DNA from: Micropterix aruncella | Taxonomy: Eukaryota > Arthropoda > Insecta > Lepidoptera > Micropterigidae | DNA length: 64,000 nt | Direction: 5' to 3' | NCBI GenBank assembly: GCA_944548615.1 | Contig: OX155972.1 | Span: 4,957,475 to 5,021,474, forward strand | Part shown: piece by piece, positions 42,185 through 52,672 of the stretch | How the letters are laid out: every line of letters begins with the position of its first letter | Position numbering within the stretch: the stretch's first letter is position 1 | Translations under genes and position numbers: made by a program | The notes under the pieces: generated by a model | Told to the model about the DNA's origin: nothing | Database searches by the model: none | Seen by the model: only the letters and a program-made list of their open reading frames with translations

Positions 42185-42818
42185 ATGCCGTTTAAAACAA
42201 AATTGGGAAATAAGACGCTGAAATCCCAGACAAGGGAATTAATATCAAATATTTACCATTTCATGAAAGATGAAGCGAAATTCGGAATAACAATTGAATT
42301 GCAAGCGGTCTTAAAAAGGCTTTCTGCTGCTAGTAAAATATCTATCGCGTCAATAAAAAGAGTTTTAGCCGAAAAGAAAAAAATATTAGATTCTGACCAG
42401 CCGATGTCATTTTCTACGCCAGGGAAAAAAAAGACTAACTGTCGTAAACCAAAGACGGGTTTGGATGATTTTGATAAAACGGCAATACGGCGGATTGTTT
42501 TAAACTTTCATTTAACAGATAATGTAATCCCAACTTTGAAAACTCTCCACCAGAAAGTTGTTCGTGATACTAATTTCAACGGAAGCCGGTGTAGCTTGGG
42601 AAGAATTTTAAGGGAAATTGGATTTAGATCGTCATGTTATCGATATAGAAAACAAATATAGGCTAACCGAACCGGTGTTAGATAGAATTTTAGACAATCT
42701 ATCATTTGTAGTAAATACGGGAAGTAGTGATAAAGAAATGAACGCAGTTAATTTAGATGAAAGTAGATCTGAAAACAGTGACAGTGATTTAGAAGGAATA
42801 TATCCACTTCAATGAATA
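42185..42818 (+). pseudogene. Internally deleted DDE transposase remnant
   Basis: A 158-residue ORF (MPFKTKLGNKTLKSQTRELI, then LQAVLKRLSAASKISIASIK RVL, KKKTNCRKPKTGLDDFDKTA, IRRIVLNFHLTDNVIPTLKT and FNGSRCSLGRILREIGFR) has the HTH and linker plan of a large insect DDE-transposase-like family. The catalytic part should follow. Instead, after a few bases and a frame change, the acidic tail appears (VLDRILDNLSFVVNTGSSDK, SDLEGIYPLQ). The catalytic core was deleted. The clade is not certain. Confidence 0.6.
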
Positions 42819-43299
42819 ATACTATGTGTCTTACTGTGTACTGTAAAATTGAGGCACATATAATTATAATAATAGTTTGGACAGTGAAAGGTGATCGTAT
42901 TGTGTTGTAAGCAGAGTCTATAAAAGTATTGTGTTTGAGATGTACTGTTATAATTGAGGCTCCTAAATAAAAGTGGTAATAGTTTGGAAAGTGAAACATG
43001 ATTGTTTTGTGTTTTTGTGTCACAATCCTAATGTTATTTTCCACATAATTATATATCACACCGTATTATAAACCAAACTAATTATCGATATTACATCATG
43101 GACGGTTATGCATGTAATGCATGTGTTAATCGCTAATGAACTTATAGTACAGTCATTCTCTAAAACAATACTGTTAGGATGGCTAGTCGATTTTGTACGT
43201 CGAAATTAAGTTTTTTTTATTTTGTATTCATCACTTCAATATTTATTTATTTTTTTATTTTATTTGATTAAAAAAATTACACCGTTTGTAGTAACAAAT

Positions 43300-43672
43300 G
43301 GTTGCGTCGCTCCTAACTAGGCATAGCCGATCTATTTTGAATATTTATATTTTATTGTGAAATTACTTGTTTTCTGCCTGCCTTTTTTCTTTCTGTTTCA
43401 TGTCTTCAATTCACGGGGACATCGATGAAGTAAATACATGGACCGGGGACATGAAATATTTTTGAATTATTGATTATATATAAATTATGGACAATAATAG
43501 TACCAAAAAAGTGGTCACTGGTTTTCTTTGGCGGTTCTTTCCAGTGGAATCTTACTTGTAGAACTCGCCGGAAAAAATAGGAAAAAGTACAATTACTGTC
43601 TTTTGACGTTCAGTATGTGTATATTATGTATTTACATTGAATAAAAATATTTGAAATTGAATTTGAATTTGT
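43300..43672 (+). mobile_element. LINE 3' end with TTGAAT-type tail
   Basis: GGCATAGCCGATCTATTTTG, TCTTACTTGTAGAACTCGCC GG and (TTGAAT/TTGAA)n at 43648-43670 are typical of lepidopteran CR1-type 3' UTRs. No coding. Confidence 0.5.
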
Positions 43673-44459
43673 TAATTAGACTATAAAAGCCAATTTTAAA
43701 TTTTCAATACATCATCACGATATCAAATATTCTGTCGTTGGCTGTACATGCCTTGGTTTTAAGGAAGACGGCGAAGTCCGTTACATATAGCGGCTCTAGT
43801 CTAGCACGAGGCCATTTGATTTTCTTTCTCATGTGCAGTTTTGACGAGGTTGTGTTTAATCTGTGTAAGCATTTTTGAGACTGTGGTCGAGAGCTCAAAA
43901 AGAATGCATCGCACAGTACACAGATATATTAGGAGAAAATAATAAAGAAACCCTATTAAGATACCTTACAAGTCGACACTTATACAAGTAATTTGTCTTC
44001 TATAGTCGAGGAACTAATTATTATAAAATTGCCAATGTTGAAATTACCATGAAAGATTTTGTCAAAACCATATACATGAACTGGAAAAGTATCATTTTGA
44101 TAAAAACTCGCACCTCTATAACTAGGATGTTGAAGAAGATTGGAATTCCCAATTATCAGTATGCGTTAAGATTTCTTAATATCTGACCTGAGAACTTACA
44201 ATTGTTTGTTTAATTTAAATGTAATTCTTAGAAAACGTTTTATGAATAAAAATGACCATCCTGTAAAAAAGTTTTTTGCTGATGCATTTACAGAAAACGG
44301 TCCTCAGTACACATAGTCCCAGGATTTTCCTCTGAATACTATTACTGACTCGTCTGCAAATGAGATCTTCTTGTCTCTCAAAGGTCATGTTATTAAGGTC
44401 ATTATTATAGGTGAGGAATAAGATTGGCCCTAAATACATCCTTGCTGTACCCCATACCT

Positions 44460-44730
44460 AACATGCACTTTCTAGTTGTGACGGGTCACTGCGACGGTAG
44501 ATGCGGTTCGGTTTGGAATTTGTTGTTTTCGATATAATCAAAGGGCGGGAGGAAATTGAATGAAAATATTTCCTCTCAAATCAATCGTTCGACCGCATGA
44601 GGTTAAGCTGGAGATTAGGGCACGTGAAGGGTCGCTGCCAACCGACTAAGTCGATAATCCCTTTACGGAATAGCCTCAAGCGGAACCCCATCTAAACTCA
44701 CAGCGCTTCTCAATCTTATCGCTGATAAAT
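44460..44730. repeat. Dispersed repeat, copy 1 of 2
   Basis: GGTTCGGTTTGGAATTTGTT, GATATAATCAAAGGGCGGG, CTTTACGGAATAGCCTCAAG CGGAACCCCATCTAA and CTCACAGCGCTTCTCAAT. The second copy is at 47035-47215, right after a Helitron end. Confidence 0.6.
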
Positions 44731-44744
44731 CACAAGATGTCTAT

Positions 44745-44838
44745 GTTTGTTTCGTTTGTTTCTACTTTTCATTGTGAAATTTCACAATGTGCGGGTTGTC
44801 ATCATATGACAGTCTCTTACAACGATCCCTTCTATGAA
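44745..44838 (-). mobile_element. LINE/SINE 3' end, reverse copy
   Basis: The complement of the 31838-31930 end, with the ATTGTGAAATTTCACAAT hairpin. Confidence 0.6.
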
Positions 44839-44939
44839 GTTTTTATATGTATGTGTGCGTGTAACATGGGCGCAAGTGTACATCTTGCTATTGGATTCGA
44901 TCGACAGAATTGAAACGCAATTCCGTTTATTTTATCCTA

Positions 44940-45020
44940 ACGCAAAATGGTGACCATCCGGAAATCGAACCCGGAACCTTACAATGTGGTCTAACCACTA
45001 TGCCACCGATGTATCTGCCT
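44940..45020 (-). mobile_element. tRNA-derived SINE head
   Basis: On the - strand ATCGGTGGCATAGTGGTTAG holds an A box (TGGCATAGTGG) and GGTTCCGGGTTCGATTTCC a B box. The acceptor stem does not pair and the anticodon arm is not convincing, so this is not a working tRNA gene. Confidence 0.55.
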
Positions 45021-45345
45021 GTTTGTCTGCTAGTAGCTCGAGAACCGCTGGACGGATTCCAATTCAATTGCTGTCTATACTTACAGTTTAATACTAGTAG
45101 TTTGGGGAACATTGGACCTAGGGTGTGTAAAGGCTATTTTACATTTTGAAGACAATTAGAAGTTTACCAGGAGACCATAGACTATAGAAGTTTGTTGTCT
45201 TGGCGAGGGTCCTAGGTATAGCTGACAAATAAATGCCTTTTCAAAATACATGATGTTTAATCGTCGTTCAAGGTGTTGTCCTTGTATTAGCTTACTGAAA
45301 TGTAGATTGCATCAAAGCTTGCATTGCAATCATATATATTTAATA

Positions 45346-45383
45346 AGAATAAGCAGCCCCAATTGATTGGGGCTGCTTATTCT
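45346..45383. repeat. Perfect 18-bp hairpin
   Basis: AGAATAAGCAGCCCCAAT, loop TG, then its exact complement. No TIR element around it was recognised. Confidence 0.7.
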
Positions 45384-45881
45384 GTACCGTGACCGTGTAA
45401 GTCTTTGAAAACCATTAAAAAAGGCATAGATAGAGGAATAGACGTCCAGTCAAATATAATCAAGAACGTAGTAAACAAGAATTGTTATTAAGAAATGTAA
45501 TGAAAAAACCCGAAAGATTTTTTACCTACTTTTTGACTAATAACCCAAAGGTAGGGCGGTTAATTTAGTTTAAGAGCGCCTTTATTTTCTAAGAACAATG
45601 GGGGGTTATATTAAAATCCATAAAGAAAATGTCATATACGAAATGACTTCACATAATATCACTGTTCACTTCAAATTCAAACGTGAAATGCGAAAGTGAT
45701 TGAGATACATATGACGTCAACTCATACACATTATTTTCTCTGTCCTTTAAAATACAGCCTTTTGCATAACCATTGTGCGCGCGAATTGTCGCCGCAGAAT
45801 TGTGATTTGGGATTTTGGGATTTGAGAGTTTAGACCTTATTCGAGTATATAACTTATTTGTATCAAGAGCCGTATTTAAAA

Positions 45882-47018
45882 CTAACTGACCCGTGCCAAC
45901 TCCGTTGAGCGGTAAAACTTTTTATTTGTGATGCAATTATGAGTGTGTCTCGGTTAGTAGGTACTGAGTGCTATGATTTATTTCTTGACTGCCAAAAGAA
46001 GGGTTATATTTTTACTGCATATGTATGTATGTATTTGCATGCCAATTTGACTATATTACCGTTATTTGTGAGTGTCTTCTTGTGAGTGTCTTATTTGTGA
46101 GTGTCTTATCTCTTTAACCATTTATGCAGTAAAAGGGAAATTATATGCAGTAAAAGAGAAAAGTCTTTTGTTTTAAACACCTAAGACGATAAATTTACTT
46201 ATTTTGATATGGTATCATAATTGTTGATAATATGACATATAAACATGACCTAACAATTTAAATTATTTTTTAAATATAAAATACCCATGCCGTGCCCACT
46301 TCGTTGGGCGGTAAAACTTTTTACTTGTGATGAAATTATGAGTGTGGTTCGGTTAGTACTGAGTGCTATGATTTATTTCCTGACTGCCAAAAGAAGGGTT
46401 ATAATTTTACTGCATATGTATGTATGAATTTGCATGCCAATTAGACTATATTACCTTTATTTGTGAGTGTCTCCTTGTGAGTGTCTTATTTGTAAGTGTC
46501 TTATCTCTTTAAAAATTTATGCAGTAAAAATCATATGCAGTTAAAGGGAAAAGTCTTTTGTTTTAAACACGAGACGATAAATTTAGTTATTTTGATATGA
46601 ATTAATAATTGTTGATATTATGACCAATAACCATGACCTAACAATTTAAATTATTTTTAAAATATAAAATACTACTTTTTGTGACTTAAATATAAAAGTT
46701 AGACAAATGCTGTCGCTGACTTTTTTGTAGGCATTATCAAGCTCTACAACTTTTCTCTAGAACTTTATCATATATCTCTCATCATTAAGCCAGCGTTAGT
46801 TAGAAACGTTTTCGTTCGACCGTTTTTTCTCCGACTTACTTTGCAAATCCGACTACCACGTAAAAGACTTTTCATTTTTCGGATTAATATATAGCCTATG
46901 ACACTCATAAATAACGTGGCTTTCTATTGGTAAAAGAATTTTCAAAATCAGTTCAGTAGATCCAGAGATTACTTCCTACAACCTCACAAACTTTACCTCT
47001 TTATAATATTAGTATAGA
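45882..47018 (-). mobile_element. Helitron-like element with internal duplication
   Basis: On the - strand it starts TCTATACTAATATTATAAAG AGG and contains GAAAGCCACGTTATTTATGA GTGTCATAGGCTATATATTA, a hallmark of lepidopteran Helitrons. It ends GGCACGGGTCAGTTAG before T (CTAG mutated to TTAG). About 390 bases (45890-46280) repeat at 46290-46680. No coding. Confidence 0.7.
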
Positions 47019-47034
47019 TAATAGACCGGTCACT

Positions 47035-47215
47035 GTGCAACGATGGATGTGGGTTCGGTTTGGCATTTGTTTTTTTCTCTCGATATAATCAAAGGGCAGG
47101 GCGAAAATATTTCCTCTCAAATGAATCTTTACGGAATAACCTCAAGCGGAACCCCATCTAATCTCAAAGCGCTTCTCAGTCATATCGCTGGTATATCTCT
47201 AGAATGACAAAATAT
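47035..47215. repeat. Dispersed repeat, copy 2 of 2
   Basis: It matches 44465-44715 with an internal gap of about 70 bases. Confidence 0.6.
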
Positions 47216-47304
47216 TACAAAAGCAGTAATTTATAGAGATATGAACTAACATTTTCCTCGAAACTATAATTACTCTTTGCGAATTCTATTGCAATAAGAG
47301 CTCG

Positions 47305-47790
47305 GCTATATTCAAATTCAAATTCAAATTTCTTTATTTATCTATAATATTACATGTATTTTTAAAATTCAAAGCCATCCTAACTAGGCCTCGCCTGTAC
47401 TAAGGTAGGCTTAATATAAAAAAAGGTATAGTGGTTTTCGTAACTAGCTGTAATACATCTTTGTATATTATTATGTTACATTTGAGAAGTAAAAAATAGA
47501 ATAAGAAGCGTAATAATATTAAATTTAGGTATATACATATAAATATATACATACATATATAAATAAATATATATTTTATAGATGAATATAAAATAATACT
47601 AAATATATATAAATATATCTCACAAATCGTGCACTATTTTAATATATATGTTATTAATGTCTCCGTTTCTTGTCGACCCATAGTCAAAAGTGACTTAGTT
47701 ATGTTTTTCTTTACGCCGTGACTATTCCTAGATTTCAGTCCTGCCGGAAAAACACTATTCATTTTGTTGAACAGTCGATTTATTAATTAC
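47305..47790 (-). mobile_element. LINE (CR1-like) 3' end
   Basis: A close reverse-strand copy of 35360-35870, tail (CAAATT)n first, including TAGTTAGGATGGC-type UTR and TCGACCCATAGTCAAAAGTG. Confidence 0.7.
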
Positions 47791-48227
47791 TTCAATTCTT
47801 TTAAAGTTCTCATACTCAGTTACTTTAATTCTCATAGTTAATAATAAAAGATTTAGTTGTATTATCTTTACAAATAAACACTTTCCCGAAATTAGCCCAA
47901 ACATACTTATAGCCATTTTCTCTGACGAAGCATTCTCAACCTAGCAAAAATTTTGTTCTATGAGTGATATTTTCATACAATTATATAGGTGTAGTGATGC
48001 CAAAGTTCCCTATATAATTTGTGTATAATTTTCTTGTGATCTTACATTGTTTGTTATGGTTTTTTAATGTCTTTAAAAACATATTTCGTTTTGCTTCATG
48101 ATAACATTTTACTGTTACAGATCTTAGTTTTTGTCAGACTTTTTGCTAAACTTTCTTGAGATTTTTAAAATGTCGTCCGTCTTGTTTTCACATTTGACAA
48201 CTGAACTAATGTTTTGAAAGTTTTCTG

Positions 48228-48500
48228 GTAGATAGACTAATAGATGGAACTTTATCTCTTCGTATTATTTATGTTCTGTAATTAGCCTATATACAAATGC
48301 AGTAGATGACACTAATAATTGAATGTTATTATTGTTATCATTAGTTAAATTATTGTTTTTTTTAATAATCGATAAGTCCTTTGTAAAAAAAACATTCATT
48401 ATCAATGTTGATGACATTCATTATCATTATCAATAGATGGACAATAAATTGCTGATAGTGTCGCCGGATAATGCTATCAGCACCACCTGTATGTCGCCGG
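48228..48500. repeat. MITE-like repeat family M, copy 4
   Basis: GATAGACTAATAGATGGAAC, TAATTAGCCTATATACAAAT, GTTATCATTAGTTAAATTAT TG and CTATCAGCACC. A shorter piece (GGGTTGCCAAATCGTACTAT) is at 49846. Confidence 0.5.
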
Positions 48501-48879
48501 AGCAGAAATGTTGCCGTATAAAAACATAGGAAAGCGATGGTTATTGTTACCAAGTATTTATTTGTATGAAGTTTGGGAAGAATTGACGTTTTGGTGGACA
48601 GGTGTAACTCAAGGGTTAACATATCACCCAGAGCAGTCGGCGCGCCATAGTGCTGCCTCACAAAAACGTGCGATAAAACCGCTTAGCAACAGCAGGTAAC
48701 CCTACCCATGACGACTCTCGACAAATCCCTTATCTTCTCAAACCAACAGGGGCGAACTCTTCGACACTGGTCATATTCATACCTTAACCTAGGGTTCTTT
48801 TAAACCTAGGTTACCACTTCTTCCTTCCGTTTCTTCTTCTTCTTCCTCTTTTCTTTTTATCCCTGCAGCTTGGGCGTGA

Positions 48880-49790
48880 TGGTTGACTGTCTGTGTCGGC
48901 TTAGCTCACGGTTCAGCTCCCATTCGGTAGCCTCCTCAAATAGGGACTTACCTGGAAGGGTCCCCGTAAACTCTGCCTGCGGCTGTAACCCACAGCCGTG
49001 GACAGTTAGGCGGACCCTAGGCTGGTATAACGATATGTGATCGTTCTTTCAGCCGTGGGATGAGCGTAGAAGACTTTAGGACAGTACAAACCTAAGGTCC
49101 AGCAAAGACAAGAGCCTGTTAGAGGCCTACGCCTTACGGCGAGGCACCGGGAAAGGTAACCAGCGGGAAGCCTCGCCTCCTGACTACCAGTTTTGGAAAG
49201 ATATCTCCGTCTGGAATTAACCATCAGGATACCTCCAACCCTCCGACTGCTCACGGGTCCAAAGTCACTTGTGCGACCTCTATGTGCAGTATATTCAACG
49301 GTGATACAGTTTGAACCTATCGCGGACTAATGACGTATTTTGCCCTGCTCTGGATTCAGGATCAGGTAGCCACTTAGGCATTTCAAGAGTGGTTGACGAC
49401 AGGTTAACATCCGCCCCCGCTGCTTAGGAGACAGTATATTTCCATAGTCTCCAGGCTCTTTCAGCAATTAGTCAGAGTGCTCAACCGATTAGCTTCGCCG
49501 AACGTTAACCGTCGGCGACGTTTTAACCTTCGGTGCGCAAACTGTCCAGTAGCGCCGGGAGGCATTCCACCAGGGGAAACCAATCTACAAGGCGTGAGGC
49601 CTGGGACGCGAGAGTCCTTCCCAGGATAGTCTTCCACACGAGCAGGCTACTGAATAGTGAGTTGGACCGACCCGACATCACGGTAAATCTTATGGCCCAA
49701 GCTGCACGAAACCGTTCGCTACCGAACGCCGTGGACAGTTGGGATGGGAGAGGTTTCGATTCGGGGGAACACGTCGGGCGGAACTAAACC
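48880..49790. mobile_element. Long SINE-like family, rearranged copies
   Basis: 48880-48975 is a head in + orientation (GGCTTAGCTCACGGTTCAGC TCCC, AGCCTCCTCAAA). 49010-49730 is a long diverged - orientation copy (TTCAGCCGTGGGATGAGCGT AGAAGACTTTAGGACAG ... GAGTTGGACCGACCC). The inverted arrangement resembles 24434-24762. ORFs here are not conserved. Confidence 0.55.
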
Positions 49791-50083
49791 ATTTGCGCAC
49801 CGTGTAGCTTAGCCAATCTACGCCATCGCGTCGGCGCAGAAGGGTTGCCAAATCGTACTATCGAGTTGAGCAATTAAATGCCATATGTAATCAATGCTTT
49901 TAATATTCAATTTAATCTAACAGTCAATAATGATATTCTAAGAGTTAAGTAAATCTTCGACGTTCTTAGGTATCATAATCGATCATCATCTCATCTTGAA
50001 TATTCATATCGATAAACTGTATAGTGTTTGCGGTATGTGTATGCGATAAACTGTGTACGGTACGCGGTAAAGAACATTACATA

Positions 50084-50434
50084 TTAGGGGCTCTGTAGAC
50101 GATCAAGCATGCTTGTCAAGCATCGCGTCGCAAGCTGGGGGGGGGGGGGGGGGGGAGGGGGGATCGTAAACCGCAGAAATATGTTTAAAAAAAAATATTT
50201 ACCAAAAATGCCTAACTTTGTAGTTTATACCAGGGAATCGCGTCATTCATTAATCAATTGCCTCTAATTAACCCGACTCCCTGGTACAAAACTACCAAAT
50301 TAGGCATTTTTATTAAATATAAAAAAAATATTTGCATATTTCCTGCGGTTGCATATTTCCTGCACGACCCCCCCCCCCCCCTGCCCGCGACGCGATGCTT
50401 GACAAGCATGCTTGATCGTCTAGAGAGCCCTTTA
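50084..50434. mobile_element. Harbinger-type MITE, TTA duplication, 40-bp TIRs
   Basis: GGGCTCTGTAGACGATCAAG CATGCTTGTCAAGCATCGCG TCGC at the left matches the inverted right end with one change near the start. TTA lies at 50084-50086 and 50432-50434. Each TIR runs into a long G (left) or C (right) tract, and an inner inverted pair (AAATGCCTAACTTTGTAGTT / AACTACCAAATTAGGCATTT) extends the fold. It is non-coding. Confidence 0.75.
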
Positions 50435-50820
50435 TCCCGGTTTCATATAGTGGCGAATGTTCTTGTCCAAGTGGGTGTAAGCACCTATTAAAGAAAATAT
50501 ATAGAGAACTCTTGTTGCAGATATGCTAACCTCACCATTTCACAAAAACGTAAACTGCGATTGCCAGCCTGCGAGACGCGCCTGCGCAGTACGCGCTTTT
50601 TTAATTTTGACAGCTTCGGGCAGTCACGACTGTATTTGCCATTTTACAAAAATTAATTCTAACGGTTGGCTACAATGCGAAGTTGTGGTTGGTAATGAAG
50701 GTGGTATTTCTTCCTACAAACGCAAAATTATTTTTCGTTGAATTATTATGCGTTAATACGCATCTTATACATTACCTGATCTGTAACACGAACATTCGCC
50801 AATATATGGAGCCGGCATTA
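50435..50820. mobile_element. TIR element with GGCGAATGTTC ends
   Basis: CCCGGTTTCATATAGTGGCG AATGTTCTTGT on the left corresponds to the inverted right end CCGGCTCCATATATTGGCGA ATGTTCGTGT. Its 5' part recurs at 54736-54945. The Harbinger MITE sits at its left end, so the first bases may be cut. Confidence 0.6.
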
Positions 50821-51032
50821 GCTGGCGAAATCGTTGCAATAACTCATAATCAAGCCTGTTTTCATTCCAAAATGACCGATGTTATATTGATACGGGGGAA
50901 GAAGAACAAACAATCAAAGATAATTCATTCTGCAAAAAAAAAAAAACACATAGCAAAGACGAATAAATATTCAGTAAGTAATATCATAATTAATAGCTCT
51001 CAACTGATATCTTGTTCTTTTTTCGTATAATA

Positions 51033-51502
51033 TCATACTAATATTATAAACGCGAAAGTTTGTATGTATGTATGGATGTTTGTTACTATTTCACGCAAAA
51101 ACTACTGAATGGATTTTGATGAAACTTTACAATAATATAGCTTACACATCAGAATAACACATAGGCTATAATTTATAAATATATAGCGTGAATTATCTAA
51201 AATATAACGATAACTGTCAAGTAAGTAGGAAAAAAATCTAAGAAATTGACATTCGAAATTTAAATTCTTTCCTACTGTCCTACTAATAATAATATTATAA
51301 ACGCGAAAGTTTGTATGTATGTATGGATGTTTGTTACACTTTCACGCAAAAACCACTGAATGGATTTTGATGAAACTTTACAATAATATAGCTTACACAT
51401 CAGAATAACACATAGGCTATAATTTATAAAGATATATGGTTTTCTATCATCATTATCACAATTTTCCATCACCACGCGGGTGAAACCGCTGGGCGCAGCT
51501 AG
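51033..51502 (+). mobile_element. Helitron-like element with duplicated 5' end
   Basis: It starts TCATACTAATATTATAAACG CGAAAG after A and ends GGGCGCAGCTAG before T. The first ~165 bases (to CATAGGCTATAATTTATAAA) recur at 51286-51440, so there are two 5' ends and one 3' end. The spacer contains a second CCTACTAATAATAATATTAT start. Confidence 0.7.
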
Positions 51503-52035
51503 TCTAGAATAATTCGTTATGTTTACTTAGCCGGCTATAGTTAATTAATTATTTAAAATGTATTTTGGATGAAGTAACTGCCTTATAATAAAACAAATAA
51601 TTAAACTAATTTCTGGATTATGACGTCAAGAAGCCGCAAAAGTAGAAATTTACTCAGCAAACCCACTCTGTAACGGCAATTGCTATTTCTTGTTGTCGTA
51701 CGGTTTATCATATTAAGTGCGGTTCTGCTGTGTTGGTTTGCGTTTAGTGACTCCATTAATTCCACATTCCAGAACCGCGCTTTTATCGACAAGCAACCGC
51801 CACGGTTTTGCTTTATTTTCCCATCGCCCCTGACAATTTAGACGCGCGCGCATGGCCTAAATACTCCCGGACAGAGCCCGCCACTACCGTAGATACAAGC
51901 CTTGGCGAGTGTCGATTCAACCATTATACCTTTTTGACCTATGTACATTTTAATCAGCCCCGGCTTAGCAAGGTGCGTGACAGTTTCCTTTACCAAAGCC
52001 ACTGTTATTATAGTAAGGCCCTAACGCATATCAGA
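51503..52035. other. Unassigned stretch
   Basis: No gene; ORFs are short and unconserved. Confidence 0.35.
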
Positions 52036-52672
52036 AAGATGGCTCTAAAGTCAAAAAACATTTCACAACAAAACCTTTCTCAATAATCAAGAAAGCTTCA
52101 AATTGGATTCTGGAGGTCGATTTGGTCTCTAAGCAGTATAAATTCCCTGAAAGTCTCGGATGCACAGCCATGTATAACTCTTTACTCTCTATTTCGGAGG
52201 ATGGCCCTTATCGTAAAAGTAACTGTTCCATGGGAATTAAACATCCCAAAAGACCACAAGTACAAATTAAATAAATACCATGATCTCGCAAATGCCGTCA
52301 CCCGAAACGGCTTCACTGTTCACCTTCACGCGGTGGAAGTTAGCGCTCGTGGCCTGCCAGCTAAATCTCTGTTTCACATTTTTAAAGATCTTAGTCTATC
52401 CAGGAAAATAATCAACTCCTTTTTAGAAAAATTATCTAAAACCGCGATCTCTGCATCTCAAATTCTATGGCTTCGAAGGGGGAGTGAATGGGTGGTAAGG
52501 TGAACGCTCACATGTGGCAAGACAGCTGTCCTAAACCTACCACAGCCGGTCGTTAGTCTGGAATCCACTGCTCACCCCCCAGAAGTGTAATAATACTATA
52601 TGATGGGCCCGACTTCGGTCGGTGAATTCCATGGCAGCTTCGTTTGTATTTTATTTTTTATTTATACACCTA
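52036..52672 (+). mobile_element. R2-like LINE 3' end, best + strand copy
   Basis: An open 100-residue frame (52201-52503) reads [60 protein letters not shown] and WLRRGSEWVVR, then the 3' UTR to TTTGTATTTTATTTTTTATT TAT. The catalytic-region Glu of ELTVPWE is Lys here (VKVTVPWE), so the endonuclease would be dead even with the frame open. Confidence 0.8.

Noticed and set aside
44940..45020. tRNA gene on the - strand
   Set aside because: A and B boxes are present, but no acceptor stem or clear anticodon arm; better explained as a SINE head.
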